The notes under the pieces were generated by a model, which was not told where the DNA came from, ran no database searches, and worked only from the letters and a program-made list of their open reading frames with translations. A program made the position numbers and the translations under genes. Below are positions 43,712 to 54,994 of a stretch of 64,000 nt of DNA, one piece after another (position 1 is the stretch's first letter; each line of letters begins with the position of its first letter). Origin of the DNA: Pictodentalium vernedei (lineage: Eukaryota; Mollusca; Scaphopoda; Dentaliida; Dentaliidae); assembly GCA_031216915.1 (NCBI GenBank), contig CM062294.1, positions 164,193,455 through 164,257,454 of the forward strand. The letters run 5' to 3'.

Positions 43712-44999
43712 CTGGAAAAAGAAAAAAAAACAATAAAAAACAAATTATAAAAGTTTTTCAGTTGAATACCAACTTGCTAGTAAAAAATATGTTATGAACA
43801 TGATTATTCAGTTAAGATTAAGTTTTCTTTATTCCCATACTGTGGTAAAAATTTGAGCATTTGTTCCATTTAATCGACATGTTGTGTCAAACGAGATAAC
43901 AAGAATTAAATGTTTTATTTGGTAGTGCTGAGACAAAATAGAACTAGATACTTTTGTGATGGAGATAATCACTGAAGCCCCACAAATGATCCAGTTAAGA
44001 GCACTCTCTGACTTTGACCTTTGGACCCACAAATTGACAAGATTTACTCCTGTCACTGAAGCAGTGTACCTGTAAATTTTCATGATCCTAGACCAAAGCA
44101 CTGTTAAGTTGAGAGTGTGGAAACCATTTTTGGGTTAGAGCACCTTGCAATCTTGATCTTAGCCCCCCCCCCCCCCCCCCAAATGATTTGGTTCAACTCT
44201 TTCCATTGGAGTTCCATGATCTTAAGCCAAAGGGTTGACAGGATTGAGTCTGGAAACTATTTATGGGATAAAGCAGTCTGGAACATTGACCTTTGAGCCT
44301 TTGACCCTCCAAATTCATCCTTTTCCCCAAGGCAATGTACCTGCGAAGTTTGATGAACTTAGTCCAAATCAATGTCAGGTTAATGACCAGATCACATTTC
44401 AGATTAGTGTGCTCAGTGACCATGACTCCTTTGACCCAGAAAGCTGCAAAGTTGAACCCCTTATCAATAGGGTTTAGCCCCTTTCTTCTAGGTAGTGTAT
44501 CTTCAAAGTTTTATTACACTAGGCTAAAGTGTTATCAAGTTTGAATCTGGAAAACAAATCAGATGGACAGAGGCATACATGGACACATGCATTGACTGAG
44601 TGACTGGGCTCTCACCTGTTGGCAGAGCACTAACAATTTTATGGTTGTCTGTATCAGTGCAGAGATGAATTATAATTTCGTGTTTAATAATGTTAGTACC
44701 ACTGGTATAGTTGAAAACAAAACAGGGTACACTGCAGTACAAACATCAATATAAGAGGTTAAAAGGATGATAATCATCTCTGCAAGACACCATCTGACTC
44801 AAGGCTGCCTTGGACTCCTGTGAACTGAGATGGGGAAGAGTTTTATAAAGACTAATAACAATAGTGAGATGTGTTAACTCTTTACCCAACATGAACAGTA
44901 GATGACACTTGCCAAACCATTCTTGAATAATTTATTATAAAAATTGTTGTTTCTCGGGCAATGTTTTCAGATTAATTACAGAAGACACTTCACTTAGTT
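43712..44999. other. Intron stretch with roughly 150-bp repeat units
   Basis: Between about 44055 and 44560, diverged units share phrases such as CAGTGTACCTG...GACCAAAG, GCAATGTACCTGCGAAGTTT and TAGTGTATCTTCAAAGTTTT. A C-tract lies at 44163-44180. 43885-43955 is a decayed pogo-like interior. No exon seen. Confidence 0.45.
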
Positions 45000-45247
45000 A
45001 ACTGGTAGAATGCTAAATTATTTTTGGCCATCAAATCTTGCACACATGTCTTTGCCTTGTTACAATTTATAGGAGAGCCCATATGCACTCTCCCATAAAT
45101 TGTAACAAGGCAAATCCACCCTTAGAGACTAAATAACATCTCTTCGAAGATAATACAAAGCCATGAACTGAATATGGGTCTTCAAGCTGTGGTACCTGCA
45201 CTTCAGAATAAAGCCCAAATATGGGCTTATAGCACTCTACCAGTTCA
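45000..45247. mobile_element. Complete TTAA-type MITE, CTGGTAGAGTGCT family
   Basis: TTAACTGGTAGAATGCT at left, AGCACTCTACCAGTT at right, with a hairpin around CAATTTATAGGAGAG/CTCTCCCATAAATTG at about 45063-45104 flanked by CCTTGTTA and TAACAAGG. A TTAA-type duplication is kept at the left only. Confidence 0.65.
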
Positions 45248-46620
45248 AAATACCGCACTTCAAGGATAACTGTGAGAACATCTCTTTTTAAACTTCTTGA
45301 GAGCTGCAGAATCAGGAAAGGATGTTGCCTATATTGCAAATGACATGTTGGAAGTTCACCCCCTTGCCCATAGAGTTTCCTTTAGCCCCTATCACTGAAC
45401 TTACATTCCCTCTTTAAGGTCTGCCAGTGGCCAAGTGCTGTGCATGGTTTCGTATAGTTTTGCAAGGTGATTGATGCTGAAGGAAACAAGTGGAGAACAC
45501 CTGCTATGTCATTTTCAATTTGTTCTGTTTCTCTATGAAGGAGGGGAACATTTTTTCTCTGTCTTTAACCTCTGAAAACAGTTTGGAATGTCACAGATAT
45601 CTGAAATATTTACTCTTTAGTCTATCAACAGTTATTTTAGCATATTTATTACACATCAAAGTTAAAACACAACTGGCTTTTGTCAGTGCTAATTTTTACT
45701 GGTTACAAATAAAACAGGTATCAAACATATTTTTTCCACAGAATTTTTAAGATAATGGAAGGGTCTGAGAAATAAGATATTTTTTAATCGCCACAACAAA
45801 AATTATTTTTTGACTAAAAAATATTACTTATGACCATTCCTTGAAATGAGCTTGCTGAGCTTGTTTCTATGAAGTATGTATTTTGAGGTAAATATGTAAA
45901 AATACAAGAAGAATGTTACTAAGGTAACACATGCCCACCCCCCCCCCCCCCCCTCTTGTGATCATCACCTTGCAGATGCGGCGGAAACTATTATACACGA
46001 CACACCTTCTGACTGTCCTTAACACTTGTAAAAAGTTTAACAATTGTACTATGATTCATTTCTGAGTTCTGGCTGAGACACAAATATTGACCGATTTTTA
46101 GTGTGACCTTGAAATGTGACCTTGACCTTGAAGGTACGAACCCGGCTATGGTGTGTGACACATCCTCCCATGGTCCTTTATAATTGTGTGAAGTTTGATG
46201 ACTGTAGCCCTAATAGTTTTGGAGTTATGCTTGAGACACGATTTGTGACCCTGAACATATGAAGGTCACTTGTGACATTCACACTGCAGATGCGGCGGAA
46301 ACTATTATACGCGACACACCTTCTGCCTTAACATTTGTAAAAAGTTTAACAATTGTACTATGATTCATTTCTGGGTTCTGGCTGAGACACAAATATTTAC
46401 CGATTTTTAGTGTGACCTTGAAATGTGACCTTTACCTTGAAGGTACGAACCCGGCTATGGTGGGTGACACATCCTCCCATGGTCCTTTATAACTGTGTTA
46501 AGTTTGATGACTGCGGCCCTAACAGTTTTCAAGTTATTGTCTCGGGGACACACACAGACACATGCACACTTCAATCACTATATGCCACCTTACTTAAGTC
46601 GGGGGGCATAAAAATATTAA
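45248..46620. repeat. Intron with a 314-bp tandem pair
   Basis: TGCAGATGCGGCGGAAACTA begins units at 45971 and 46285; the units share CGAACCCGGCTATGGTG and end near a CGGGGGGCATAAAAA motif (46598-46613). This looks like a core-repeat element of the Helitron-like type. 45760-45900 is a decayed piggyBac-like MITE; a C-tract is at 45937-45952. No exon seen. Confidence 0.5.
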
Positions 46621-46831
46621 TTATTTAGGCTATTAAAAAAGATTTTTTGCCTATCATCTTCCAGAATTGTTGGAGTCTTTATTTTTCCATTTTTGTTAAT
46701 AACTCTTAAAGGTTAGCCTGGAGATTTTATACATTTTTGCTGCACGTTGATAATCTACATCATATGATTTTGAAGTTGTTTCTATATATAGAGGCAGCCA
46801 AGACTTGCCTAGAAACAACTGTTCAGGTACT

Positions 46832-47034
46832 TACAGTATAATTGCCGTGGACTGGTCATAATCCACTTGTAGTCAGTGATGTCCACGCATGCATTTACCA
46901 GGTAATAAAAATAATCCTCAGCAAAATTTTAATAAATACAGCACCGTGTCTGAAATCTATATTATTGCATTCGTGGAAATATTGCCCACCCATGAAAAGT
47001 GACAAGATCATGATAGCTATACTGTAGACTGTAA
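46832..47034. mobile_element. MITE, TACAGTA...GTGGACTGGTC family (copy 1)
   Basis: Shares CCGTGGACTGGTCATAATCC, GTCCACGCATGCATTTACC and AAAATTTTAATAAATACAGC with inverse or direct copies at 49143-49377 and 50097-50345. Inverted TACAGTA ends, no coding. Confidence 0.55.
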
Positions 47035-47049
47035 CTTACGGATTATATA

Positions 47050-47190
47050 TACAGATTATTGTGATAGTGTGCATGTCCTGTGATTTGTATCAGATTTGAG
47101 GTGGTGTCCAGAATGGGATCTCAATCTGGACACCACCTAGAATTTGATGCAAATCACAGGACATGCACATTATCACGATAATTCATTTAT
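47050..47190. mobile_element. Fold-back element with roughly 45-base arms
   Basis: TGTGCATGTCCTGTGATTTG and GAGGTGGTGTCCAGA pair with TCTGGACACCACCT and CAAATCACAGGACATGCACA across a short loop near 47115. Likely a small MITE. Confidence 0.6.
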
Positions 47191-48415
47191 CTAACAATTC
47201 TGTCACATAAACAGATTAAATCTTAAATTATTAATAAGTTTTGGGGCATAATGTTTAGTGATAAAAAGTTTAAAAAACCCATATTTTATGGAACAATATT
47301 GCTGTGCAGTTTAATAAACAATGAGTAATGTGGTCACCGCAAATTTTCAAAGTTGTATTGAAAATTATTCACTCTCAATGTCACTTCCTATGATGATACG
47401 CTTGAATTTACAAGTATGATATATTAAATTGTGTAGTTCCTATTTATTGTGGGGTGGGGGTGGTCATTGGCTATGAATAGTTCTGTCATTAATTCTAAGG
47501 AATTTTGTTTTGTTTTGTAAGCGATCAGCTGAGTCAATCACTGAAATGCACATATAATGTATTCATGTGCCTGTTATGATAGTCTGTCACGTTACCGGAA
47601 GCGAGTCATCTATATGATACGGAATCAGAATGAGCCATCTATATGATGCACAATCGGAACGCATTATGTGATACGTACCATTTCTCATGGTTTTCGGGCC
47701 CAAATCTATATGATTGTTAGATAAATATTTATTACACATCAAAGTTTGAAAAGAATTGGTTTTAGTCAGTGTAGATTTTGACAAGTTAAAAATGTGACAA
47801 AATTTTTTTTGGAACAACTTTAATGATGATGGGACTTTTTTCAGAATTCTAATGATGAGGGAGGTACAGAGAAAAAAGACATTTTTTTTAATAGCCAAAT
47901 TAAAAATATTTTTTGAAGAAGTTAATTGACTTGTCTTACAGAAAATAAAGAAAATCAATATTTTGTTCATATTATTACATCTCGATGTGTTAACCCTTTA
48001 CACAACGCACATGATATCAAATTTTTTTATTTTAATTATTATTTTTCAAATTTTTCACAAAATTTCCCCAAACCATATCATGTGAGCCCTTACTGAAATT
48101 TGCTGAAATGTTTATAAAAACAACTTTTTTCAACTGCTCGATTTGTAAATTATGCGGACAGATGGGACAGATTTGTTAGGTAAAGTGATAAGAAATCAGC
48201 ATTGATTTTTGGTGTTTCTTTTTTAGCTTATTGAAAATTATATATATAGCAAGACTTCATGAATTTGGGGTTTTTTATGGACAAATATGATTTTTAGAGT
48301 CAGTTGTCCAGCACATCATGTATATTTTGAAACAGAATTTCCAGCCCTGTAAATGCTAAACTATGTAACAGAAAGACTTTAGAGCATGTTTTAATCAAGG
48401 TTGAAAAGTACTTAC
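47191..48415. other. Intron stretch, mostly unrecognised
   Basis: 47990-48190 is a decayed piggyBac-like MITE (TTAACCCTTTACACAAC). The remainder has no exon signal in phase and no repeat I can place. Confidence 0.4.
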
Positions 48416-48557
48416 AGATTTGAGGTTGCCACTATTTTCTTGAGACTCATATTCTTCTCTGATGATATGAAACAATGATATGTAGAGCTGAACAGTGTCT
48501 GACGTTGATAATATTGTGTCTAAATGTTTATTCAATTTACCATCATATCTACTACAA
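48416..48557 (-). CDS. Host gene exon 2
   Basis: A 142-bp exon between TTTTTTTTTACAG and GTAAGTACT on the minus strand. Its first base completes Ser with the AG of exon 1, followed by 47 codons: CSRYDGKLNKHLDTIL, then TVQLYISLFHIIREEYE, ending NSGNLKS. The 'LY..LF..I.EEY' segment matches the helix between the NACHT module and the 'SRSGL' segment in NPHP3/TTC41-like proteins. A Harbinger-like element starts only 24 bp upstream of the splice acceptor. Confidence 0.78.
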
Positions 48558-48581
48558 CTGTAAAAAAAAAGTCAAATATTA

Positions 48582-49117
48582 GGCCACACAAAATAAATTA
48601 AATGATTTTCAGGCAATTTTTTTTTCAAATCATTGAGGGAGGGTTTTATTTATTATTTTTATTTAGCAAAAAGTGAGCAAATATAGAGAGGATTTTGGTT
48701 CTCTTTTTACACACTGAAATATAGAAAGTGCATATTTATACAAATAAATTCATTTTTAATTTGAAAAATAAAACATTCCACTAAAAGCAAACTGAAGGTA
48801 CTGCAATTCAAAGACTCCATCTTCTTTCAATGCTCTTCAGATGTTCTTTGAAGTAAAAGTACTTAATCTATGGGGATTTGCCTTGTTACAATATATGGGA
48901 GAGTGCCTATAGGCACTCTCCCATAAATTGTAACAAGGCAAACATATTGGAGACGTAACAAAATAAATATGCATTAATCAAAATATGTAAAAAAGTTTCG
49001 GGTCTCCCTCAGTTTTGACTAATATTGGAAGACACTGAAAGGCAATAAAAATGTCCAATGAGGGGGTTCAAAATTCAATGAGGGATTGCCTGAGAATCAA
49101 AACACTTTTTTTTAACC
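48582..49117. mobile_element. Harbinger-like MITE next to host exon 2
   Basis: Ends GGCCACACAAAA...GATTTTCAGGCAAT and, inverted, GGTTAAAAAAAAGTG...GATTCTCAGGCAAT; TTA at 48579-48581 and 49118-49120. It contains a hairpin (TTGCCTTGTTACAATATATG and its inverse, 48879-48943). Confidence 0.65.
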
Positions 49118-49142
49118 TTAGTCTAAATAAATTTGTTATGCA

Positions 49143-49377
49143 GGTACAGTACAGACACCAGGTGGGCAATATTTCCATGGATGCAATAGTATTAAATTCC
49201 AAACACTAATAAAAGGAATAATCATAAAAAATTTAATTAATGAAGGCCCGGATACAACCCAGTGCTTCTTTAATTAAAATTTTGCTGATGACGAATTTTA
49301 TTACCTGGTAAATGTATGCATGGACATCACTGCTCACGTATGGATTACAACCAATCCTGTACTGTAGCATCCTGTTA
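49143..49377. mobile_element. MITE, TACAGTA family (copy 2)
   Basis: GTACAGTACAGACACCAGGT at left and ACCAATCCTGTACTGTAGC at right. The interior (TTAATTAATGAAGGC, ATTTTATTACCTGGTAAATG) matches 50097-50345. Confidence 0.6.
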
Positions 49378-50096
49378 GCACTTAAGAAAAGGGTTTTGAC
49401 CCTTGGGCAATTCCTCAGTGAAATTAAACCCACTTGCTGAACATTTTTATCAGCATGCAATGTTTTCAAAATTTATCTATTTGTATGTGTTCATAACAAA
49501 TCATGATTAAAATACAGTGTCTATTTATAATATTTGATTTGTAAACATCCAGTTTTTGTTCTGCAGAACATAATTCAAACATGTATGTTATGTATGATAC
49601 AAGTACATTTCACTTGATTCCAAAGATGAGCCTTCAGTACTTCACCAGTGAAGTAATATGGATATATTTCCAGAATGTAACCACTTACCTGCTCTCTCCA
49701 GAGATCTTGGTGACTGTAAAAAGAAATTGCGCTACAAAAAGTAGGGAAGGTGCTCACACCTCAGATCCACCTATGGCAATCATGTTTGCGGAGGTGGCCA
49801 CACCCCCAGATCCACATAAGGCAATCCTGTTTGATCATGTAACTTTCACACAACTTTTCCAGTCCTGAGAGCTGAAAATGGTGTGAATAAGTTACATAAC
49901 ATGATAACATTATGGGGTATTGAAAGAAAAAATGTTGAAATTAGATTGAGTATGCAAAGTACACAAATTCCTTCAAGCAACACTCAAGTAAAATTTTTCA
50001 TGGAAATTATAAATCCAGTTGGTTCATCACATTATTTACATTTTTTTTTATAAAAAGAAAACCTCAAACAACAAAAATGACTGGTGTCTGCCAGGG
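49378..50096. other. Intron stretch, nothing recognised
   Basis: No exon in phase with the host gene and no repeat shared with the rest of the window. Confidence 0.4.
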
Positions 50097-50345
50097 TATA
50101 GTACAGCCGCCATGGACTGGTCACTTTTCACGGTGGTGCAATATTTCAATGGACACATTATTAGATTTCAAACAGTAATTATAGGAATAATCATCCAGAA
50201 TTTAATTAATGAAAGTACCATGTACTACCCAGTGTTTCATTAATTAAAATTTTGCTGTTAATGAATTTTATTACCTGGTAAACGAATGCAGGAACATCAC
50301 AGCCCTCGCATGGATTACGACCAATCCACAGCGACTGTACTGTAG
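50097..50345. mobile_element. MITE, TACAGTA family (copy 3)
   Basis: AGTACAGCCGCCATGGACTG at left pairs with CAGCGACTGTACTGTAGCT at right. About 245 bp; no coding. Confidence 0.6.
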
Positions 50346-50578
50346 CTAATCTCATTTCCTCCTCCCCCCAAAGTAGAAATTGCTCCTATCAATTACAACA
50401 AAATAACACAACAAAGAGGTCTCATCATCCTAAATATCAAATTAAGGTCAGTTCTTTAGTATATTCTCATCTGCAAGACACAACTTCAGTAAAATAATAA
50501 CAACATCCAGCTGTCATTTACGTTGAATATTATTTGTTCCAATCAGTACTTGCTTATTTACTGGGGTTTAATGACACT

Positions 50579-50806
50579 TTAACCTTAAGGGCCTTACATT
50601 TGTCCTGAATTCACACCTGACCACAGCCTGTACACGTCCTGTGGCTTAACAGTGATTTATAGTCAAGTCTTGGCTGCCTTAGTAGGCAGCCAAGACCTGA
50701 CTAAAAACCACTGCCTATGTAATTTATCTATTGTCAGCAGGACCGACTCATGGTGGAATGTCAAGGGTACCTGTTCTGAGATAGTAAAAAGGCCTTTAAG
50801 GGTTAA
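50579..50806. mobile_element. piggyBac-like MITE, CCTTAAGGGCC ends
   Basis: TTAACCTTAAGGGCC at left and GGCCTTTAAGGGTTAA at right, TTAA on both sides. Inner perfect inverted pair GTCTTGGCTGCCTTAG/TAGGCAGCCAAGAC around 50675. Confidence 0.7.
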
Positions 50807-51095
50807 ACAGGCAGGGTTATATGGTGTCAGAATAGTTTACAGGGCGAGGAAGCTGGAGTACCCAGAGAGAATGGTAAGTAACTCTTAAGATTCTCCAACT
50901 TACTAGCCAAGGTAGAGCAGGGTTAGCATCGTGGTCTATGCCTTGGTACACAGCACCACCATGCTTTGCATTGGCAATGAAGCTGAAGTGGCTGCTAAAG
51001 ACACAACACAGATGATGTGGGTCAGGACTGAACCATCCTGACCTATCATTCTCAAATCCAATGCTCTAACCAATGGCCTACCAACCTCCCTCTTT
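50807..51095 (-). mobile_element. Old tRNA-headed SINE remnant
   Basis: Decayed body (AGGAAGCTGGAGTACCCAGA) and head (CTCTAACCAATGGCC) in the order of the minus-strand SINEs. No duplication found. Confidence 0.5.
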
Positions 51096-51199
51096 CACTG
51101 AAACTTTGTATTCTGAAAAATACAGAAAAAGGGAGGTTAGGGAAGGAATACTTAACCAACAGTGGAAAAATCATTATCAACAAAGATGACGTCAGGCTC

Positions 51200-51617
51200 A
51201 TGTCCCGAAATTAGGGAACATCAACTAATTTTTATAAATATTATAAAATTACAGCCCTGAACGTTTTCAAACCACTGTTTCTTCCTTCCTTCATCAAATT
51301 GTGTCCTTGGATCCACCAATTTAACCATTGATTTGTGTCTGGCATCATTATTAATTGAGATTTAAAAAGCACAAACGTCAGTTTGTTGTTATCTCACAGA
51401 AGCCAAACAAAGAATGGTGTTGGCACCAATTCCGGTCACTTCCTGACATCTGCGCATGTGCAGAGGGTAAATGTATGGAGGACCAGTTAGGACTTCTAAT
51501 TTTCGGTTTTGCATGCAAATTTTGAGGATTGGGGGGCAAAATTTGTGTTTGGCCCTAGATATTTTAGAGTTAGCACCAGCTATGTCTGGGCCATTGATAT
51601 ACTGTGTAAAAATATAA
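51200..51617 (-). mobile_element. Diverged DIRS 5' terminal fragment
   Basis: Leader sequence (TACAGCCCTGAACG, TGTCTGGCATCATTA) followed by a diverged terminal repeat (TTGGCACCAATTCCGG, CTGCGCATGTGCAG, GGATTGGGGGGCAAAATTTG, AGTTAGCACCAGCTATGTC) and terminus GTGTAAAAATAT. Same subfamily type as 10880-11216. No coding part or opposite end. Confidence 0.75.
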
Positions 51618-52791
51618 AACAGTGGTACAACTAGTGCCAAGGCCAATTGGAATGAGAATGTGATGTAAACCTTTACTCCAGATCTACAAAACTGGCCTTG
51701 TTTGGCCCCACACAGTACATCTTCTGTTTCTCAGGACATTGTTTTTTGTAAAATTGCATGTGGGCGGGCATTTTTCTATTTTTGTAATTATTTCTTTGCC
51801 ATCAAAAGTTCATGTTCTTGCTTTGTTTTATGTTTCGGGCTTCAATAATCTATAGAATAGCATGGGTGATGGTGCATTTCGTCCCTTGAGTACAAAAGCA
51901 TTGCAAAAACTTGTTGCACCTAAGGGACAAATTTATCAATTTTATTAACTTGAGTAAAATACAAGAGCTGAACTGTCGTCTGGTGCATACCCCCATGTGG
52001 TGTGCCGCCTAGTGTGGGCATACCTATGACCAACAAATATTGTAGAAAATAATAATTTACTCAAGTTATGAATATTCTTGGAAGACTCACACACGGACAG
52101 ACACATGGATGCACAGACGCATGTAATCCAGTATATCCCCATTTTCTTCGAAAGTGGGGGTATAATTATTTAATAAAATAAAAAAAATTATCTGACAACA
52201 CCGAAATTCATTCTAGTCTTGGGAAATGTTACAATTTAATTACATACTAAGTTTCATGTAATTCCATAATAATTTACTTAAGTTAAGAATATTCTCGTAT
52301 GGACTGACAGACAGACGAACAGACAGACGGACGCAATCCAGTATACCCCCCCCCCCCCCCCCCATTTTCTTCGGAAAGTTTTCAACAATTTCCAAGTCAA
52401 AAGGTATGATAAATTGTTTGGTGTTTGGAAGTTTTATGCAATGAGGCAGAAGCCTTTGTCATAGGCAAACTGCATGCCATATTTCACTGAAATCCGATAA
52501 CCCCAATCCAGTATACCATCCCCCACTCCCCCTGCCCCCCATTTTCTTCGAAAGTTTTCAACAATTTCTAAGTCAAAAGGTATGGTAAATTGTTTGATGT
52601 TTGGAAGTTTTATGCAATGAGGCAGAAGCCTTTGTCATAGGCAAACTGCATGCCATAGTTCACTGAAATTCAATAACCCATACCTGAGATACAGGCTGAA
52701 CAGACAAATAATGTCTATTTCCTACAATTTCTAAGTCAAAAAAGGGGATAACTCTAAAAGGAGAATGTGAAAATATCGTTGAATCCTTTTT
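51618..52791. repeat. Intron with core-repeat elements and a partial Harbinger-like piece
   Basis: 51724-51835 resembles one end of 12879-14024 (TCTGTTTCTCAGGACATTG, TGTGGGCGGGC). From 51990 on, copies of a repeat ending CCCATTTTCTTCGAAAGTGG (52140, 52365, 52545, 53325) occur with two units of about 175 bp starting CAACAATTTCCAAGTCAAAA (52384, 52558) and a GACAGACAGACGGACG microsatellite (52305). No exon seen. Confidence 0.5.
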
Positions 52792-53040
52792 TTAACCCTT
52801 TACCCAACGAATCGGCCGAATCCGCCTGCATAATATGCAAATTCAGTAGTTGAAAAAATATTATTTTTAAAAAAATTTCAACAAAATCATATCATGTGAC
52901 CCCTCGTTGGAACGAGCTCGTCGAGCTCGTTCCAACGAGGTTTCACATGATATGGTTTTGTTGAAATTTTTTTTAAAATTTGAAAAACTGATATTTAAAA
53001 TAATAAATTTTGATATCGTCTGCGTTGGGTAAAGGGTTAA
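52792..53040. mobile_element. Intact piggyBac-like MITE
   Basis: TTAACCCTTTACCCAACG at left and CGTTGGGTAAAGGGTTAA at right are perfect inverses; TTAA is the likely target. The centre is a perfect palindrome around CGAGCTCGTCGAGCTCG. The arms also match through TTTCAACAAAATCATATCAT. Best-preserved member of the family in the window. Confidence 0.82.
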
Positions 53041-53759
53041 AGCCTATACCATAAGCAGTGTTCACAGCAAATTTCGTTGCAATAGACCATTCGATACCCG
53101 AGATACAGGCTGAACAGACAAAATTTGGCTCAGACGGACACAATTTCTGAGTGAACAAGTAATAGAAAAAAAAAATAACTAGTGTGGGCATACCTATGAC
53201 CAACAAATATTATAGAAAATAATAATTTACTTAAGTTATGAAAGTTATGAATATTCTTGGATGGACTCATGGATGGACGGACAGACACACAGATGCACGG
53301 ACGCATGTAATCCAGTATACCCCCATTTTCTTCGAAAGTGGGGGTATAATAAGTCATAAACCATTTAATTTTTATTTTTTTAAGTTTGCATTGGTTATAA
53401 AAAGAGAGCAAGCGGCAGCCAAGAGGACCAGATTGGAGGGACTGAGAAACAGATTTTAAACTTTTTTAGGCCTTCTAAAAAATTGAAATGTGTTAAAATT
53501 ACCTTGTCAGATGCTTCTAGTTAAGTCTTAGCTGCCTGTAAAGGCAGCCAACACTTGCTTAGAAAGCAATGCTAGGTTGCAAGACACACAGGTTATGTGT
53601 GAGGTATTTGAACTCCCAGAAAACAGTCCAGGTCAAAATTTATGGCATGTTTGGGAAATGGACATTAATGGCTGGGGATTGGTTATGAAGTAGACTAAAT
53701 TACAACAAAGGACCAATTACTGGATCCCAGAGACTAACTAACAATATCAATTTACCTAC
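53041..53759. other. Intron stretch with end of a core-repeat element
   Basis: 53180-53352 repeats 52010-52165 (GTGTGGGCATACCTATGACC, then a CATGGATGGACGGACAG microsatellite and the TTCTTCGAAAG hairpin). 53500-53590 carries a MITE interior (TAGCTGCCTGTAAAGGCAGC). No exon until 53760. Confidence 0.5.
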
Positions 53760-53945
53760 CTTGCTATATGCCGTGTCAACACCATTACATACAGTGGATT
53801 GCATGTGAGATTTGTTCTACAGTGGGTCAATACTTTTGTTTCATCATTATGATGGAGAGAATATCCCATAATAGCCAGCTCTGCTCTCAGCAGTTCTTTA
53901 ACATTTTTATTGCTAAGTGGGTCAATTTTCAATGTCGGCCATGAC
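53760..53945 (-). CDS. Host gene exon 1 of those visible
   Basis: A 186-bp exon between TGTTTTGCAG and GTAGGTAAA on the minus strand. Its first G finishes a codon of an unseen upstream exon; 61 codons follow and it ends with AG. Segments: SWPTLKIDPLSNKNVKELL, then GYSLHHNDETKVL, and NPLYVMVLTRHIA. The 'I.PLS...V...' and 'NPLY...L' motifs are the expected sequence at the end of a NACHT (STAND) ATPase module. The Walker motifs would lie upstream, outside the window. Best family guess: NACHT-TPR proteins such as nephrocystin-3 or TTC41. Confidence 0.78.
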
Positions 53946-54610
53946 CTGCAAAACAGAGATGAGGCCAATTTAAAAAAAAACTCTTTGTTTCTCATAATCA
54001 GACAATTTTTCCTCAATTTTATGAAGAGGAAGGAAGGCCTTTTTTGTTATTTTTTCTGGTAATCAAAGAAACAATACTGAAAATATTTGAAATTATAAAC
54101 TCCTTACACTATTCTGAGGAAAAACAAATGTTTTCAAGCCACTTCTTGCAAATGATAATGTTACAACAACCAATAAGGTTGAAACAACCAATAATGTTAC
54201 AACAACCGATAATGTTATAAAAACTGATCAATAGAATGAGTGTTTGGTCATACTCGGTTTCTTTAAAGAAGGGTTAAAGAATGGAATTTCACCTTGAATG
54301 TCATGCTTGATGTGTCACAGCTGCACGTAGTCATATGCCATAACCGCGACAAATTAATAGTTCCACAATTCGGCATTAAAAACACAAATTTTAAAGTATT
54401 TATACATTTCTTATCATTGGGATTTCAGTTAATATTCATAACAAATAAAATCAGGTATCATGGCTTTGTTGATGTTTTGAAATAGTTCTATTTACATGCG
54501 CATTAATCTGACACATCTTTTCAGAGATAACCACTCATAAAGCATTTTTTGGAAATTGACCAATCAAAGCAACTGAAGTGTTATGAAGCACTAATTAATA
54601 TTTATTGAAA
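53946..54610. other. Intron stretch, nothing recognised
   Basis: Contains three short repeats of CAACCAATAATGTTA type at about 54165-54220. No exon or transposon end apart from the start of DIRS D. Confidence 0.4.
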
Positions 54611-54912
54611 GTTAAAAAATTTATAGTAATTTATATATTTTTTATACTTACCAATGACCCAGACATAGCTGGTGCTAACTCTTAAAATATAGTGCCAAAC
54701 ACAAATTTTGCCCCCCAATCCCCAAAATTTGCATCTAAAACTAAAGAAAACATGTCCTGAAAGGCCCTCCACACTTCGCCCCTACTGCGCATGCGCAGTG
54801 TCAAGGACGTTCCGAAATTGGCGCCATTAATCATTCTAATAACCAGTGCCTGGTAAGCGCTATGTACTCAGCGGGGAGGCAAGAGTTTCCAACTCCTGGG
54901 AGGGCCATCCCC

Positions 54913-54994
54913 GTCTGGGTCATTGGTAAGTATAAAAAATATATAAATTACTATAAATTTTTTAACATTTTTATACTGTACCAATGACCCAGAC
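54913..54994 (-). repeat. Intact ICR of DIRS D
   Basis: Same 82-base sequence as in A and C, spelling the joined termini in reverse complement. Confidence 0.9.

Noticed and set aside
54120-54611. A further host exon upstream of exon 1
   Set aside because: No AG...GT pair with a compatible phase (two bases carried into exon 1) and plausible coding content was found before DIRS D begins.
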